The notes under the pieces are model-generated. The model saw nothing but the letters and a program-made list of their open reading frames with translations, was not told the origin of the DNA and did not search any database. A stretch of DNA of 64,000 bases from positions 86,681,295 to 86,745,294 of the forward strand of contig NC_044560.1 in NCBI RefSeq assembly GCF_007565055.1, in the 5' to 3' direction. The stretch comes from Rhinopithecus roxellana. Taxonomy: Eukaryota; Chordata; Mammalia; Primates; Cercopithecidae. Within the stretch, counting starts at the first letter, position 1, and the number at the start of each line of letters is the position of its first letter. This document shows, one piece after another, positions 11,089-22,107 of this stretch. A program made the translations under genes and the position numbers.

Positions 11089-11372
11089 GGCCGGGCGCGG
11101 TGGCTCAAGCCTGTAATCCCAGCACTTTGGGAGGCCGAGACGGGCGGATCACGAGGTCAGGAAATCGAGACCATCCTGGCTAACACAGTGAAACCCCGTC
11201 TCTACTAAAAAAAAAAAAAAAAATACAAAAAACTAGCCGCGCGAGGTGGTGGGCGCCTGTGGTCCCAGCAACTCAGGAGGCTGAGGCAGGAGAATGAAAC
11301 CTGGGGGGCGGAGCTTGCAGTGAGTTGGGATCCGGCCACTGCAGTCCAGCCTGGGCAACTCCGTCAAAAAAA
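11089..11372 (+). mobile_element. AluYR-like inserted into the microsatellite
   Basis: Starts ggccgggcgcggtggctcaa, has gcgaggtggtgggcgcctg and gatccggccactgcag. A short deletion removes 'cttga' before aacctgg. Confidence 0.93.
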
Positions 11373-11413
11373 GAAAGAAAGAAAAGAAAAGAAAAGAAAA
11401 GAAAAGAAAAGAA

Positions 11414-11493
<80 letters not shown>

Positions 11494-11515
11494 AGGAAAA
11501 GAGAGAGAGAGAGAG

Positions 11516-11580
<65 letters not shown>
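11373..11580 (+). repeat. (GAAA)n/(GA)n microsatellite (right half) in L1
   Basis: About 200 bases of gaaaa then gaaa units with a gagagaga core at 11500-11517. L1 resumes at 11581 with ggcatccaaattggg. Confidence 0.95.
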
Positions 11581-11581
<1 letters not shown>

Positions 11582-11650
11582 GGCATCCAAATTGGGAGGT
11601 GGAGGGGGGAAGAAGTAAAACTATCTTTGTTTGCAGATAACATTATCTTA

Positions 11651-11870
11651 TTTATTTATTTTTGAGACCAGGTCTTGCTCTGCCACCTCAGCCTCCCGAA
11701 TAACTAGGACCACAAGTGTGCCGCCACGCCAGGCTAATTTTTGTATTTTTGGTAGAGATGTGGTTTTGCCATGTTGCTCAGGCTGGTCTCAAACTTCTGT
11801 GCTCAAGTGATCCATCCACCTCAGCCTCCCAAAGTATTGGGATTACAGGTATGAGCCACTGTACCTGGCC
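11651..11870 (-). mobile_element. Alu with internal deletion
   Basis: (tta)tttattt tail then gagaccaggtcttgctctgc runs directly into cacctcagcctcccg, so about 70 bases of the right monomer are lost. Ends gtacctggcc. Confidence 0.9.
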
Positions 11871-13299
11871 CAAATGATCTTATATATAGAAAACCCTAAA
11901 GATTCCATTTAAAAAATGTTAGAACTAATAAATAAATTTAGTAAAGTTCCAGGATATAAGATCAACATATAAAAATCAGTTACATTTCTATACACTAACA
12001 ATAAACTATCTGAAAAGGAAATTAGAAAAACAATCCCATTTACAATTGCACAAAAAAAGAATAAAATACTTAGGAATAAACTTAACTAAGGAGGTGAAAG
12101 ACTTGTACACTGAAAACAACAAAATATTGATGAAAGAAATTAAACAAGACACCAAAAAAGGGGAAAGACATACCATGTTTATACATTGGAACACTTAATA
12201 TAGTTAAAATGTCCATACTACCCAAAGCCAATGCAATTTCTCTCAAAATCCCAAGGACATTTGTTTTACAGAAACAGAAAAAACAATTCTAAACTTATAT
12301 GGAACCACAAAAGACCACAAATAGCCAAATCAGTCTTGAGAAGAACAAAGCTAGAGGCATCACACTCTCTGATTTCAAACTATGTTACAAAGCTATACTA
12401 ATTAAAACAGTATAGTGCTGGCATAAAGACAGACATATAAACCAATAGAACAGAATAGAGATCCCTGAGATAAATCCATACATATACAGTCCACTGATAT
12501 TCAACAACAGTGCCAAGAATACACAAAGGTGAAAGACAGTCTCTTCAACAAATGGTGCCAGGAAAACTGGATATCCCCTGTAAAAGAATGAAACTGCATC
12601 CTTATCTTATACTATACACTAAAATAAAATCAAAACATATTAAAGACTTCAACATAAAACCTGAAACTATAAAAATCCTAGAAGAAAACATACAGGAAAA
12701 GCTTCACGACATTGATTGTTGCAATTATTTCACAATTGATGATGCACAGGCAAAAACTCCAAAAATGAACAATTATGATTACATCAAGCTAAAAAGCTTT
12801 TGCACAGCAAAGGATACAATCACCAGAATAAAAAAGCAACCTACAGAATGGGAGAAAATACTTGCAAACCACGTATTTGATAAGGAATTAATCTCTAAAA
12901 TATATAAGGAACTCCTAAAAAAAAAAGTAGTAAAAACACACCACATAACACATTCAAAAAAGATTTGAATGAACATTTCTCCAAAGAAGACATACAAGTG
13001 GCAAATAGGTATATGAAGAAATGCTCAGGGTCACTTTTCATTAGGGAAATGCAAATCAAAACCACAACAAGGTATCACTTCATACCTATCAGGATGGCTA
13101 TTATAAAAAAACAAAAAACAAAAGATACATGTTGGTAAAGATCTGCAAAAATTAGAACCCTTGCATGCTGTTGGTGGGAATGTAATATGCTGCAGTGATT
13201 ATGGAAAACAGCATGGAGGTTCCTCAGAAAACTGAAGTAGAACTACCATATGATCCAGCAATCCCACTTCTGGATATTTATCCAAAAGAACTGAAATCA

Positions 13300-13593
13300 G
13301 GCCGGGTGCAATGGCTCACACCTGTAATCCTAGCACTTTGGGAGACCCAGGCGGGCGGATCACTTGAGGTCAGGAGTTCGAGACCAACTTGACCAACATG
13401 GTGAAACACCATCTCTACTAAAAATACAGTTAGTCAGCTGTGGTGGCACAACCTGTAATCCCAGCTACTTGGGAGGCTGAGGCAGGAGAATTGCTTGAAC
13501 CCAGGAGGCGAAGGTTGTAGTGAGCTAAGATCACACCATTGCACTCCAGCCTGGGCTACAAGAGCAAAAAAAAAAAAAAAGAAAAAGAAAAAA
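13300..13593 (+). mobile_element. Alu in L1
   Basis: Starts ggccgggtgcaatggctcac. TSD a(c/t)tgaaatcag on both sides. Confidence 0.93.
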
Positions 13594-13774
13594 TGAATTG
13601 AAATCAGGATCTCAAAGAGATATTAATACTTCTATGTTCATTGCAGCACTATTCATAATAGCCCAGATGTGGAAACAACCTAAATGTTCATCAACAGATG
13701 AGTAAATAAAGAAAATATGGTACACACATACAATGGAATACTATTCAGCCTTTAAAAAGAAGGAAATTTATGGA

Positions 13775-13941
13775 CCTAGGTGAAGGGGCCCAGGCTTGTA
13801 GTCCCAGCTACTCAAGAGGCTGAGGCCAGAGGGATCACCTGAGCCCAGGAGTTCAAGGCTGCAGTGAGCTATGACTGTGCCACTGTACTCCATCCTAGGC
13901 AACAGAGCAAGACCCAATCTCTGAAAACAAACAAACAAACA
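13775..13941 (+). mobile_element. Alu-like monomer (FRAM/right-arm type) in L1
   Basis: About 165 bases: aggcttgtagtcccagctac through actgtactccatcctaggc, with an (AAAC)n tail. Imperfect TSD of the aaggaaatt type. Confidence 0.8.
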
Positions 13942-14253
13942 AAGTACAAAGAGGAGGAAATTCTGTGTGACAACGTGGCTGAACCTTGAGGACATTATGC
14001 TAAGTGAAATTAACTGGTCACAGAATGACAAATACTGCATGATTCTATTTACATGATGTATGTAAAATAGTTAAATTCATAGGATCAAAGAGTGTAATGG
14101 TGATTGTCAGGGGCTGGAGGAAAGGGGAAGTGGGGAATTATTAATCAATGAGCATAGCTTTTTAGTTAAGCAAGATGAATAATAAGGTCTAGAGATCTGC
14201 TATACAACATTGTACATATAGTCAACAAGAATATTGTATACCTAAAAATGTGT

Positions 14254-14560
14254 TGCCAGGCGCGGTGGCTCATGCCTGTAATCCCAGCACTTTGGGAGGC
14301 CGAGGCGGGCGGATCACCTGAGGTCAGGAGTTTGAGACCAGCCTGACCGACATGGAGAAACCCCATCTCTACTAAAAATACAAAATTAGCCTGGTGTGGT
14401 GTCCCATGCCTGTAATCCCTGCTACTGAGGAGGCTGAGGCAGGAGAATCACTTGAACCTGGGAGGTGGAGTTTGTGGTGAGCCGAGATCGTGCTACTGCA
14501 CTCCAGCCTGGGTGACAGTACAAGATTCTGTCTCAAAAAAAATCCCAAAAAAAAACAAAC
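14254..14560 (+). mobile_element. Alu in L1 3' UTR
   Basis: Starts tgccaggcgcggtggctcat; A-rich tail with cccaaaaa. Flanked by aaaaatgtgtt and aaaaatttgtt. Confidence 0.93.
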
Positions 14561-14678
14561 AAAAAAATTTGTTAACAGGGGAAATCATGTTGTGTTCTTA
14601 GCACAATAAACCACAATAAAATTTTTAAAAATTTTAACCTATTAGAGTATACTATTCTCTATGATTTGCAAACTGTCT

Positions 14679-14978
14679 CTTTTTTTTTTTTTTTTTTTGA
14701 GATGGAGTCTCACTCTGTCGCCCAGCTGGAGTACAGTGGCCGGATTTCAGCTCACTGCAAGCTCCACCTCCCGGGTTCACGCCATTCTACTGCCTCAGCC
14801 TCTGGAGCAGCTGGGACTACAGGTGCCTGCCACTGCGCCCAGCTAATTTTTTGTATTTTTAGTAGAGATGGGGTTTCACCATGTTAGCCAGGATGGTCTC
14901 GATCTCCTGACCTCGTGATCTGCCCGCCTTGGCCTCCCAAAGTGCTGAGACTACAGGCGTGAGCCACCGTGCCCAGCC
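14679..14978 (-). mobile_element. AluY-type
   Basis: Poly-T of 18, cagtggccggatttcagctc, ending ccaccgtgcccagcc. TSD a(a/g)actgtctctt region on both sides. Confidence 0.93.
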
Positions 14979-15020
14979 GACTGTCTCTTATAGTATTAGA
15001 TTTCCTCACTTGTTTCGTAA

Positions 15021-15321
15021 TTTTTTTTTTTTTTTTTGGTGAGACAGAGATTTACTCTTTTCACCCAGGTTGGAGTGCAGTGGCACGACCTTGGCTCACG
15101 GCATCCTCCACCTCCCGGGTTCAAGCGATTCTCCTGCCTCAGCCTCCCGAGTAGCTGTGATTATAGGCATGTGCCACGACGCCCAGCTAATTTTGTATTT
15201 TTAGTAGAAATGGGGTTTCACTGTGTTGTCTAGGCTGATCTTGAACTCCTGACCTCAGGTGATCCGCCCACCTCAGCCTCCCAAAGTGCTGGGATTACAG
15301 GCGTGAGCCACTGTGCCCGGC
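15021..15321 (-). mobile_element. Alu
   Basis: Poly-T, ending ccactgtgcccggc. TSD cacttgttt(c/t)gtaattttt on both sides (15008 and 15322). Confidence 0.94.
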
Positions 15322-15340
15322 CACTTGTTTTGTAATTTTT

Positions 15341-15775
15341 ATTTGTGAACATATCTTCTGGGAACTTTTCCTCTACAGGATTCTATTAATTCCTTAGGTT
15401 TTGAATTAACTGTGAATTGCTTTGACCAATGTGATTCATTGGCTTTGGATCAATTTTTATCTTGGGCTGGGGTTATTTTGATATTGGGGTTTCTGTATCA
15501 AGAAGATAGTGCAGAATAGTAGCTGTCCAGTCACACATTGCCCAAGACAGAGGTTATGACATCTCAGGACTGACAAGAATACTTCTCATGGACTGGGCTG
15601 AGTGTCCCATTTTCACTTCTGTCCATATTTCCCAGGCAATGAGTAGGTAAAGTTTTGTAAGCCTACCTTAACAGACAGGACAGCCCTTTTCCTACCTCCT
15701 AGTTTTTTTGCAAGGAGCCCGGTTCTAGCCTGTAGTCTTGACTGCTGCCCTGGCATGTAGTATTAAAAGCTCAGC
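15341..15775. other. Unique or very old DNA, no gene seen
   Basis: AT-moderate sequence with no recognisable exon or repeat family. Confidence 0.4.
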
Positions 15776-15935
15776 CCCAGCCATGGCTGTAATCCTAGCA
15801 ACTTGGGAGGCTGAGTGGAGGATCACTTGTGCCCAGGAGTTCGAGGCTGCAGTGAACTACAATCATGCCACCGCACTTTAGCCTGGGTGACAGAGCAAGA
15901 TCTGTCTCTAAAATAAAAAATTAAAAAAAAAATAA
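15776..15935 (+). mobile_element. Alu monomer/right-arm fragment
   Basis: agccatggctgtaatcctag through gatctgtctctaaaataaa, about 160 bases. Flanked by aaaagctcagc and aaaagcccagc, a likely TSD. Confidence 0.8.
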
Positions 15936-16221
15936 AAACATAAAAAGCCCAGCTCCTTGGCTTAGATCTCAACATCTTTATGGGCTCCATGGCTTCAGTT
16001 CCCACTTATTACTGAAGGAATCCACAATGTTGCTTTGGCATCTGAAAATCTGAAATTTTACCATTGTTGCTTTTAGTTCAGCTGTACATTTTTAAAAATT
16101 GAACAAAAAACCCCCCAAAACCTTCTATCCTGCATTTCTGTGTGTTTGGAGCAAAATGCCAGCTCAGTCTGCCATCTTGAGCAGAAGTACAAGGAAGAAA
16201 TTATTACAAAGATATAAGAAA
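15936..16221. other. Unique DNA, no gene seen
   Basis: No repeat or exon recognised. Confidence 0.35.
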
Positions 16222-16372
16222 AATTAGCTGGACGTGGTGGTGTGCATCTGTAGCCCTAGCTACTCGAGAAGCTGAGCCTGGGAAGTCGAGGCTGCTTATG
16301 CCACTGCACTCCAGCCTGGGTAAAAGAAGTGAGACACTGTCTCAAAATAAAAAAGGTAAAAAAATTAAAAAT
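16222..16372 (+). mobile_element. Alu right-arm fragment
   Basis: aattagctggacgtggtggt through gagacactgtctcaaaataa. Flanked by aaagatat(a/g) on both sides. Confidence 0.8.
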
Positions 16373-16451
16373 AAATAAAGATATGATAAGAACATGGAGA
16401 CAAAGATGTCTCAGAAGACAAGCAAGAAAAAAGTTTCAAGCAAAGGAATCA

Positions 16452-16762
16452 GGATGGGGCACAGTGGCTCATGCTTGTAATCCCAGCACTTTGAGAGGCC
16501 AAGGTGGAAGGATTGGTTGAAGCCAGAAGTTTGTTAGCAGCCTGGGCAACATAGTGAGACTCCGTCTCTACAAAAAATATAAAAAATTAGCCAGGCATGG
16601 TGACACACACCTGTAGTCCCAGCTACTCAGGAGCCTGAGGTGGGAGGATTGTGTGTGTCCAAGAGTTGAGGCTGCAGTGAGCTATTATGGTGCCACTGCA
16701 CTCAGCCTGGGCAATACAGACATGCTGTCTCTAAAAATAAATTAAAAAAAAAAAAGAAAAGG
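16452..16762 (+). mobile_element. Alu
   Basis: Starts ggatggggcacagtggctca, tail attaaaaaaaaaaaag. TSD aaaggaatc on both sides. Confidence 0.92.
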
Positions 16763-16795
16763 AATCTACTGAATTATATAAAAAATTGCATTGTG

Positions 16796-17398
16796 GGCCA
16801 GGCACAGTGGCTCATGCCTATAATCCCAGCACTTTGGAAGGCCAAGAGGTGGGCGGATCACTTGAGGTCAGGAATTCGATACCAGCCTGACCAACATGAT
16901 AAAACTCTGTCTCTATTGAGAATACAAAACACTGGGCCGGGTGCGGTGGCTCACTCCTGTAATCCCAGCACTTTGGGAGGCTGAGGCAGGCGGATCACAA
17001 GTTCAGGAGATCGAGACCATCCTAGCTAATACAGTGAAACCCTGTCTCTACTAAAAATACAAAAAAATTAGCCGGGTGTGGTGGCGGGCACCTATAGTCC
17101 CAGCTACTCCGGAGGCTGAGGCAGGAGAATGGCGTAAACCCGGGAGGCAGCAGAGCTTGCAGTGAGCGGAGATTGTGCCACTGCACTCCAGCCTGGACAA
17201 CAGAGTGAGACTCCATCTCAAAAAAAAAAAATTAGCCGGGTGTGGTGGCAGGCACCTGTAGTCCCAGCTACTCAGGAGGCTGAGGCATGAGAATCGCTTG
17301 AACCTGGGAGCCAGGGGTTGCAGTGAGCCAAGATCATGCCACTGCACTCCAGCCTGGAGGAAAGACTGAGACTCCATCTCAAAAACAAACAAAAAACA
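16796..17398 (+). mobile_element. Host Alu split by an AluY
   Basis: Left part 16796-16934 (ggccaggcacagtggctcat onward), right part from 17231 (attagccgggtgtggtggca onward) to a caaaaaacaac tail. Confidence 0.9.
16935..17230 (+). mobile_element. AluY nested in the host Alu
   Basis: Starts ggccgggtgcggtggctcac and ends in A11 that merges with the host's middle A-rich region. No clean TSD, so the edges are approximate. Confidence 0.9.
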
Positions 17399-17414
17399 AC
17401 TGAATAGACATCAT

Positions 17415-18120
17415 TAAATTTGAAGATGTGGAGGGCATCGATTACTCTGGTGAGAGCTGTTTTGTGGAGTAGTGGGAGACAGAAGCCTAACTGAAGAGTG
17501 GAAAAGAGATGATGGAGATAGAGAGGTGGGAGATCCTCCTTCTGACAAGTGGCTGTGTAGAGAGGACGCTGGGATGGTGGCAGTAGGACAGGGGTGGGGG
17601 AGGTGTCTGTGGGCTGAGGGCAGGGAAGATGCAGGAAGAGTCAGAAGATGCAGAAAGGAAGAGATGTCCCGCAAAAGCTAGAGATGGCAAGGGTTAGCCA
17701 CAAAGGAGTTACTGGTTTTTCCCAGAAGGAGAAATCAGAATCCAGGCGGAAAGAAGAAGGATGAGAACAGCACGGAGGTCATTTGAGTTAGAGCAGGGGG
17801 TGCAAATGAGGGAGTTCACATTCCTGGCCCTGTGGAGTCGGTAGAGCCACGGAGTAGCCCTGGTTGAAGGGATGAGGAGGAGCAGAATAGGTAAAGGCTT
17901 GAGGAGGGAGAGCGGGGAAGGTCTTTAGCAGCTGAGGTGGAAAAGAGGTGAGAGTCTCCCTTTGAAGGCAGAAAGGCCGTGGGAATCCCTCCCACGACCC
18001 TGGGCCAGCCTGGAGCGGGTACAAGTCAGGTGGCAGAGGGCCAAGGATGAGGAAATCTGGGCTAAGGGTGAGAAGGCACAGTGGCCCAGGTGAGGCTGGA
18101 TGGAGTAAATGTTGAGAGAG
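17415..18120 (-). mobile_element. L2 LINE relic (coding region, reverse)
   Basis: Around 17448-17480 the reverse strand reads like the L2 block on 'ccactccactgaaactgctctcacc'-type consensus (seen here as ctctggtgagagctgttttg). The rest is purine-rich and diverged. The 86-170 codon minus frames here are not genes. Confidence 0.45.
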
Positions 18121-18146
18121 AGAGAAAGAAAGAGAAAGAGAAGAGG
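18116..18146 (+). repeat. (GA)n-rich tract
   Basis: gagagagagaaagaaagagaaag. Followed by unique DNA to 18354. Confidence 0.7.
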
Positions 18147-18354
18147 AATGGGGCAAACCCCCCCGAGAGAGAACGGAAGTAGGAGTGTGAAGATGGTGCG
18201 AAAAGTAAAAGTTTCCAAAAGTGGAGCTTAGGAAATTTTGCTTATACGTAAATTGTTTTGCAGGTCTATTTGACTGGGACTTGATCTGTAAATGAAGCAC
18301 AAACGAATGAATGCTAGATACAATAGATCAAATAAAAAGAAAGACAGTGAGAGG

Positions 18355-18651
18355 ACCAGCGCGGTGACTCACGCCTGTAATCCCAGCACTTTGGGAGGCC
18401 GAGGCGGGCAGATCACTTGGGCTCAGGAGTTTGACACCAGCCGGCCAACGTGGTGAAACCTCATCTCTATTAAAAATACAAAAATTAGCCGGGTGTGGTG
18501 GTGGGAGCCTGTAATCCCAGCTACTCGGGAGACTGAGACAGGAGAATCACTTGAACCCAGGAGGCAGAGGTTGCAGTGAGCTGAGATTGCACCATTGTAC
18601 CCCAGCCTGGGGGACAGAGCAAAACTCCAACTCAAAAAAAAAAAAAAAATA
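18355..18651 (+). mobile_element. Alu
   Basis: Starts gaccagcgcggtgactcacg; A16 tail at 18634. Confidence 0.92.
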
Positions 18652-18743
18652 GTAAGAAAAAATGAAAGCGAGAGAAGTGGGGCAGAGAGACAGGCAAGTG
18701 GGCAGTGGCTAGGTGAATAGATGAACATAAGAACAACTGGACT

Positions 18744-18877
18744 AGCTGGTCTTCGTGGCTCATGCCTATAATCCTAGCATTTTGGGAGGCCGAGGTGGGA
18801 GGATTGCTTGAGGTCAAGAGTTTGGGATCAACCTGGCCAATGTAGTGAGACCCCATTTCTGAAAAAAAAAAAAAAAA
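18744..18877 (+). mobile_element. Alu left monomer (FLAM-like) with its own TSD
   Basis: About 120 bases of left arm (tagctggtcttcgtggctca to gagaccccatttct) plus A16. TSD agaaca(a/g)ctgga at both ends shows it was inserted as a monomer. Confidence 0.85.
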
Positions 18878-18939
18878 AGAACAGCTGGACAAACAGACTG
18901 ACTTCTTACCCCCTAAACTTGGTCCCTCTAAACTCGATT

Positions 18940-19241
18940 TTTTTTTTTTTTTTTTTTTTTTTTTGAGACATGTTCTCACTCTGTCGCCCAGGCTGGAGTA
19001 CAGTGGGGCTTGATCTCGGCTCACTGAAACCTTGCAACCTTCGCCTCCTGGGTTGGAGCAATTCTTGTGCCTCAGTCTCCCAAGTAGCTGGGATTATAGG
19101 TGTGCACCACCACGCCTGGGTATTTTTTGTAGACAGGGTTTCACCATGTTGGCCAGGCTGGTCTCGAACTCCTGGTCTCAAGTGATCTGCCTCAGGCTTC
19201 CAAGGCGCTGGGATTATAGGCATGAGTCACTGCACCTGGCC
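18940..19241 (-). mobile_element. Alu
   Basis: Poly-T of about 26, gagacatgttctcactctgt, ending gcacctggcc. Confidence 0.92.
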
Positions 19242-19548
19242 TTTCTTTTCTTTTTCTTTTTCTTTTTGAGACAGGGTCTGACTCTGTCACCCAGGCTGAG
19301 TGCTGTGGCATGAACACAGCACACTACAGCCTCGACCTCCCAGGCTCAAGCAATCCTCCCACCTCAGTCTACCACGTAGCTGGGACTACAGGCATGTGCT
19401 GCCACACCTAGCTAATTTTTGTATTTTTTGTAGAGACAGGTTATCACTATGTTGCCCAGGCTGGTCTTGAACTCCTGAGCTCAAGTGATCCTCCTGTCTT
19501 GGCCTCCCAAAGTGCTGAGATTATAGGCAGGAGCCACTGCTCCTGGCC
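19242..19548 (-). mobile_element. Alu with (TTTTC)n tail
   Basis: (tttct)n at 19242-19266, then gagacagggtctgactctgt, ending gctcctggcc. Confidence 0.92.
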
Positions 19549-19559
19549 TAGACCCAGTT

Positions 19560-19889
19560 CGTTCGTTCTTTCTTTTTCTTTTCTTTTCTTTCTTTTTTTT
19601 TCTTTGAGATGGGGTCTTGCTCTGTCATCCAGGCTGGAGCTGCAGTGGCTCGACCTTGGCTCACTGCAACCTCCACCTTCGAAGCTCAAGTGATCCTCCC
19701 ACCTCAGCCTCCTAAGTAGCTCAGGCTACAGGCACGCACCACCACACCCGGCTAATTTTTTGTATTTTTGGTAGAGTTGGAGTTTGGCCATGTTGCCCAG
19801 GCTGGTCTCAAACTCCTGAGCCCAAGTAATCTGCCTGTCTTGGCCTCCCAAAGTGTTGGGATTTCAGGCATGAACTACTGTGCCCGGCC
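19560..19889 (-). mobile_element. Alu with T/C-rich tail
   Basis: ttctttctttttcttttc tail, gagatggggtcttgctctgt, ending tgtgcccggcc. Third of three Alus in a row on minus. Confidence 0.92.
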
Positions 19890-20651
19890 TACACTCAGTT
19901 CTGTTCTCTGCATTTCTCCTCTCTCTTCCCTCTGTTATCAAGGAGCTCAGTGCCAAGACTGAAGTGCAGCTTGGGGGTTATTTTGTGAAGGGCTAGTTCT
20001 GAGGGCTGGTGCTGGGGTGGGACGGGCAGCTTCAAGGGTGCTGGGGCCCTGTATGCAGCTGATGCTGAGGGGGTACGGGGAGACAGAGGCAGGGTGCCCT
20101 GGGCATGAAAGCTGCAGAGGTGTCAGAGGTAGAGACTTAATGACAAGCCCTGGGTCCACCTGCACAGATGAGCAGGGCTGGGAGGGAAATTGGAAAAGGG
20201 ACACGTTCATTTTTCAGCAGAGTTCTCTCTCCTTACGTACTCTCTCTCTCTCTTTCTCTCAATAAAGAGCTGGAGGCTGCCTCTGTTCTGCCTCTCACTC
20301 CATTTCCACAAAGGATCCCTGGAGAGAGGTTGTAAAGACGGTAAAGAGGGGAAGGCATGGGATTGCCTTCTCCACTGGGACTTGTAGCTGTCAACGCAGT
20401 TGCCTGGGAGACACCCATCCAGCCCTGTGGGCTTGGGTCAGCTAGGGTGGGGGCGGGGGAGGGTCGGAGAAGCAAGAACAAGACTGGGAGGCTGCAGGGT
20501 GCCCCACACTTGAGCAGGTACTCGGCTGGAGCCCTAAGCCTCTGGAGCCCCAGGTTGGCTCCTCAGAGGAGGCCTAGCTGCAGCCCAGAAGACTTCTCAA
20601 GAACCCTCCCCACCCACAGACACTCACAAAGCCCAGAGCTGTTAACTCCTG
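19890..20651. other. Unique DNA, no gene seen
   Basis: GC-moderate, with a ctctctct run at 20241-20255. Open frames of up to 126 codons (partly over the Alu fragment that follows) show no family resemblance. Confidence 0.4.
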
Positions 20652-20815
20652 CGCTGGAGCTTGTGCCTGTAATCCCTGCAACTTTGGAGGCTGAGGCGGG
20701 AGGATTGCTTGAGCCCAGGAGTTCAAGACCCACCTAAGCAACATAGGGAGACTCCATCTTTTAAATAAATAAATAAATGAATAAATACATACATAAATAA
20801 ATAAATAAATACTGC
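20652..20815 (+). mobile_element. Alu left-monomer fragment with (AAAT)n tail
   Basis: gcttgtgcctgtaatccctg through gggagactccatctttt, then (aaat/aata)n at 20763-20815. Confidence 0.85.
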
Positions 20816-20838
20816 TACACCGGGTTCTCCTTCTTCTA

Positions 20839-20925
20839 CTGCTACTCCTCTTCGCATTGCTTGGGGGGCTTTTGTTCTGACCACTCAGTTACTTCGTCTG
20901 CTACTCCTCTTCGCATTGCTTGGGG
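20839..20925 (+). repeat. 28-bp direct repeat pair enclosing an inverted copy of DNA from 25.1 kb
   Basis: ctgctactcctcttcgcatt... (28 bases) occurs identically at 20839-20866 and 20898-20925, a 59-base period. 20851-20901 is the reverse complement of 25134-25184 with one mismatch in 51. Confidence 0.9.
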
Positions 20926-21239
20926 AGTGCTCAGCTGAACCTCTGGGCCAGGGAGAGGCTGAGCAGCCTCTGAGATCAGCATCTTAGGATGCAATTCCAG
21001 CCCTCACAGCCCCAACAAAACTCACATCTGTTCCAGAAGAGTGGCTACATCTAATCAGAGTTGTCTCAACACTGTTCTAAGAACCAGGGGCATACGGCCA
21101 ACTCCTGGCACTAGGGAGAAAGCCGCTTCCTCCACTCCTCTGCTTGAGTTGGAACTAGCATTGGTATCCAGTAAATACACACCTGCCCACACAAAAACTG
21201 GAGGCTCCCTAATGTAACTACAATCAAATAACAATAATC

Positions 21240-21475
21240 CCAATCCCAACCCAGAGGTGAAATTGTTGGATCATATGGTAATTCCATGTTTAATTTTTTA
21301 AGGAATTGCCATGTCATTTTCCGCAGTTGCTGCACTATTTATATTCCCACCAGCAATGCACAGGGGTTTCAATGCTCCACATTCTTGTCAACACTTGCTA
21401 TTTTCTGGATTTTTGTTTATTTGTTTTTGACAATAGCCATCCTAGATTGCCCTAGTAAAGTAGGGCAGTCACTTC
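21240..21475 (-). mobile_element. L1 ORF2 3' fragment (reverse)
   Basis: ttgttggatcatatggtaat, ttcccaccagcaatgcacag and ccacattcttgtcaacactt are the reverse of L1 ORF2 end consensus. Confidence 0.8.
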
Positions 21476-21559
21476 TGAATGTGGTCAACATTCACAGTCT
21501 TCATTTCCTTAAGTTCTGCTCACTCCATCCGCCTCTCTAATCGGGTTCCCATCTCCATC

Positions 21560-21840
21560 AGTCTACTGAGCCTTGCCTTGCTGTGATGGATAATGTGTTA
21601 ACTTGAGTGGACCATGTGGTTGCTCAGATTAAACATTGTTTTCTGGATGTAGCTGTAAGAGTGTTTCCAGATGAGATTAGCATTTGAATCAGTGGATTCC
21701 CTAAAGTAGATTGCCCTCCCCAGTGTGATTGGTCATCGTCCACTCACTTGAGAGCCTGAATAAAACAAAAGGCAGAGGAAGGAGGAATTTGTTGCTTTTT
21801 TTCCTGCCTCACTGCTTGACCTGAGTCATCTTGATGGCAG
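21560..21840. mobile_element. Old interspersed repeat, family not assigned
   Basis: gtgttaacttgagtggacca, gtgtttccagatgagattag and gagagcctgaataaaacaaa recur in many primate loci as I recall, but I cannot name the family with confidence. The remaining part to 21964 is unique. Confidence 0.5.
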
Positions 21841-22107
21841 CAGTGGGCCATCTCTGTCCAACATATTCCATCTTTCCTTTATGGGCTTCTCTTCTCAGCC
21901 CACAGATGGTTGCCATCAGCCTCTGCCTGCTCTGGGAGCCTAAAGCCAGCTTAAGAGAGGTTAAGGCCAGGCATGATGGCTCATGCCTATAATCCCAGCA
22001 TTTTGGGAGCCCAAGATGGGAGGATCTCTTGAGCCCAGGGGTTTGAGACCAGCCTTGGCAACATGGCAAGACCTCATATCTAAAAATAAAAATGAAAAAA
22101 TTAGCCA

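Larger units (their letters stand above)
9576..14640 (+). mobile_element. Old L1 (L1M class), ORF2 to 3' end, heavily interrupted
   Basis: One L1 body read in order at 9576-9810, 10327-10519, about 10817-10840, 11581-11650, 11871-13299, 13594-13774, 13942-14253 and 14560-14640. Diagnostic ORF2 words include tgcaatccaaggatgattca, gatgtagaaaaagcacttgac, gcatccaaattggg, ggtgccaggaaaactggata and ggtatcacttcatacctatc. The 3' UTR ends with ggtagatc-like DNA and tgttcttagcacaataaa, as in L1MA/L1MB. The longest surviving frame (12510-12968) is a piece of the reverse transcriptase ORF's C-terminal region. The element is dead: stops, indels and eight Alu or Alu-monomer insertions. Confidence 0.88.

Noticed and set aside
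9890..11643. Frames of Phe/Leu/Ser/Pro or Lys/Glu/Arg repeats up to 145 codons
   Set aside because: They translate the GA/TC microsatellites and change unit with the repeat; not proteins.
12510..12968. 152-codon plus-strand frame
   Set aside because: It is a leftover piece of L1 ORF2 in a broken, Alu-riddled L1, not a host gene.
16935..17230. Perfect TSD for the AluY nested in the 16.8-17.4 kb Alu
   Set aside because: The left flank acaaaacact has no matching copy on the right; nesting is clear but the insertion mechanism is not.
17788..18300. 170-codon minus frame
   Set aside because: Lies partly in reverse L2-derived DNA with Ser/Pro/Leu low-complexity composition; no conserved motif.
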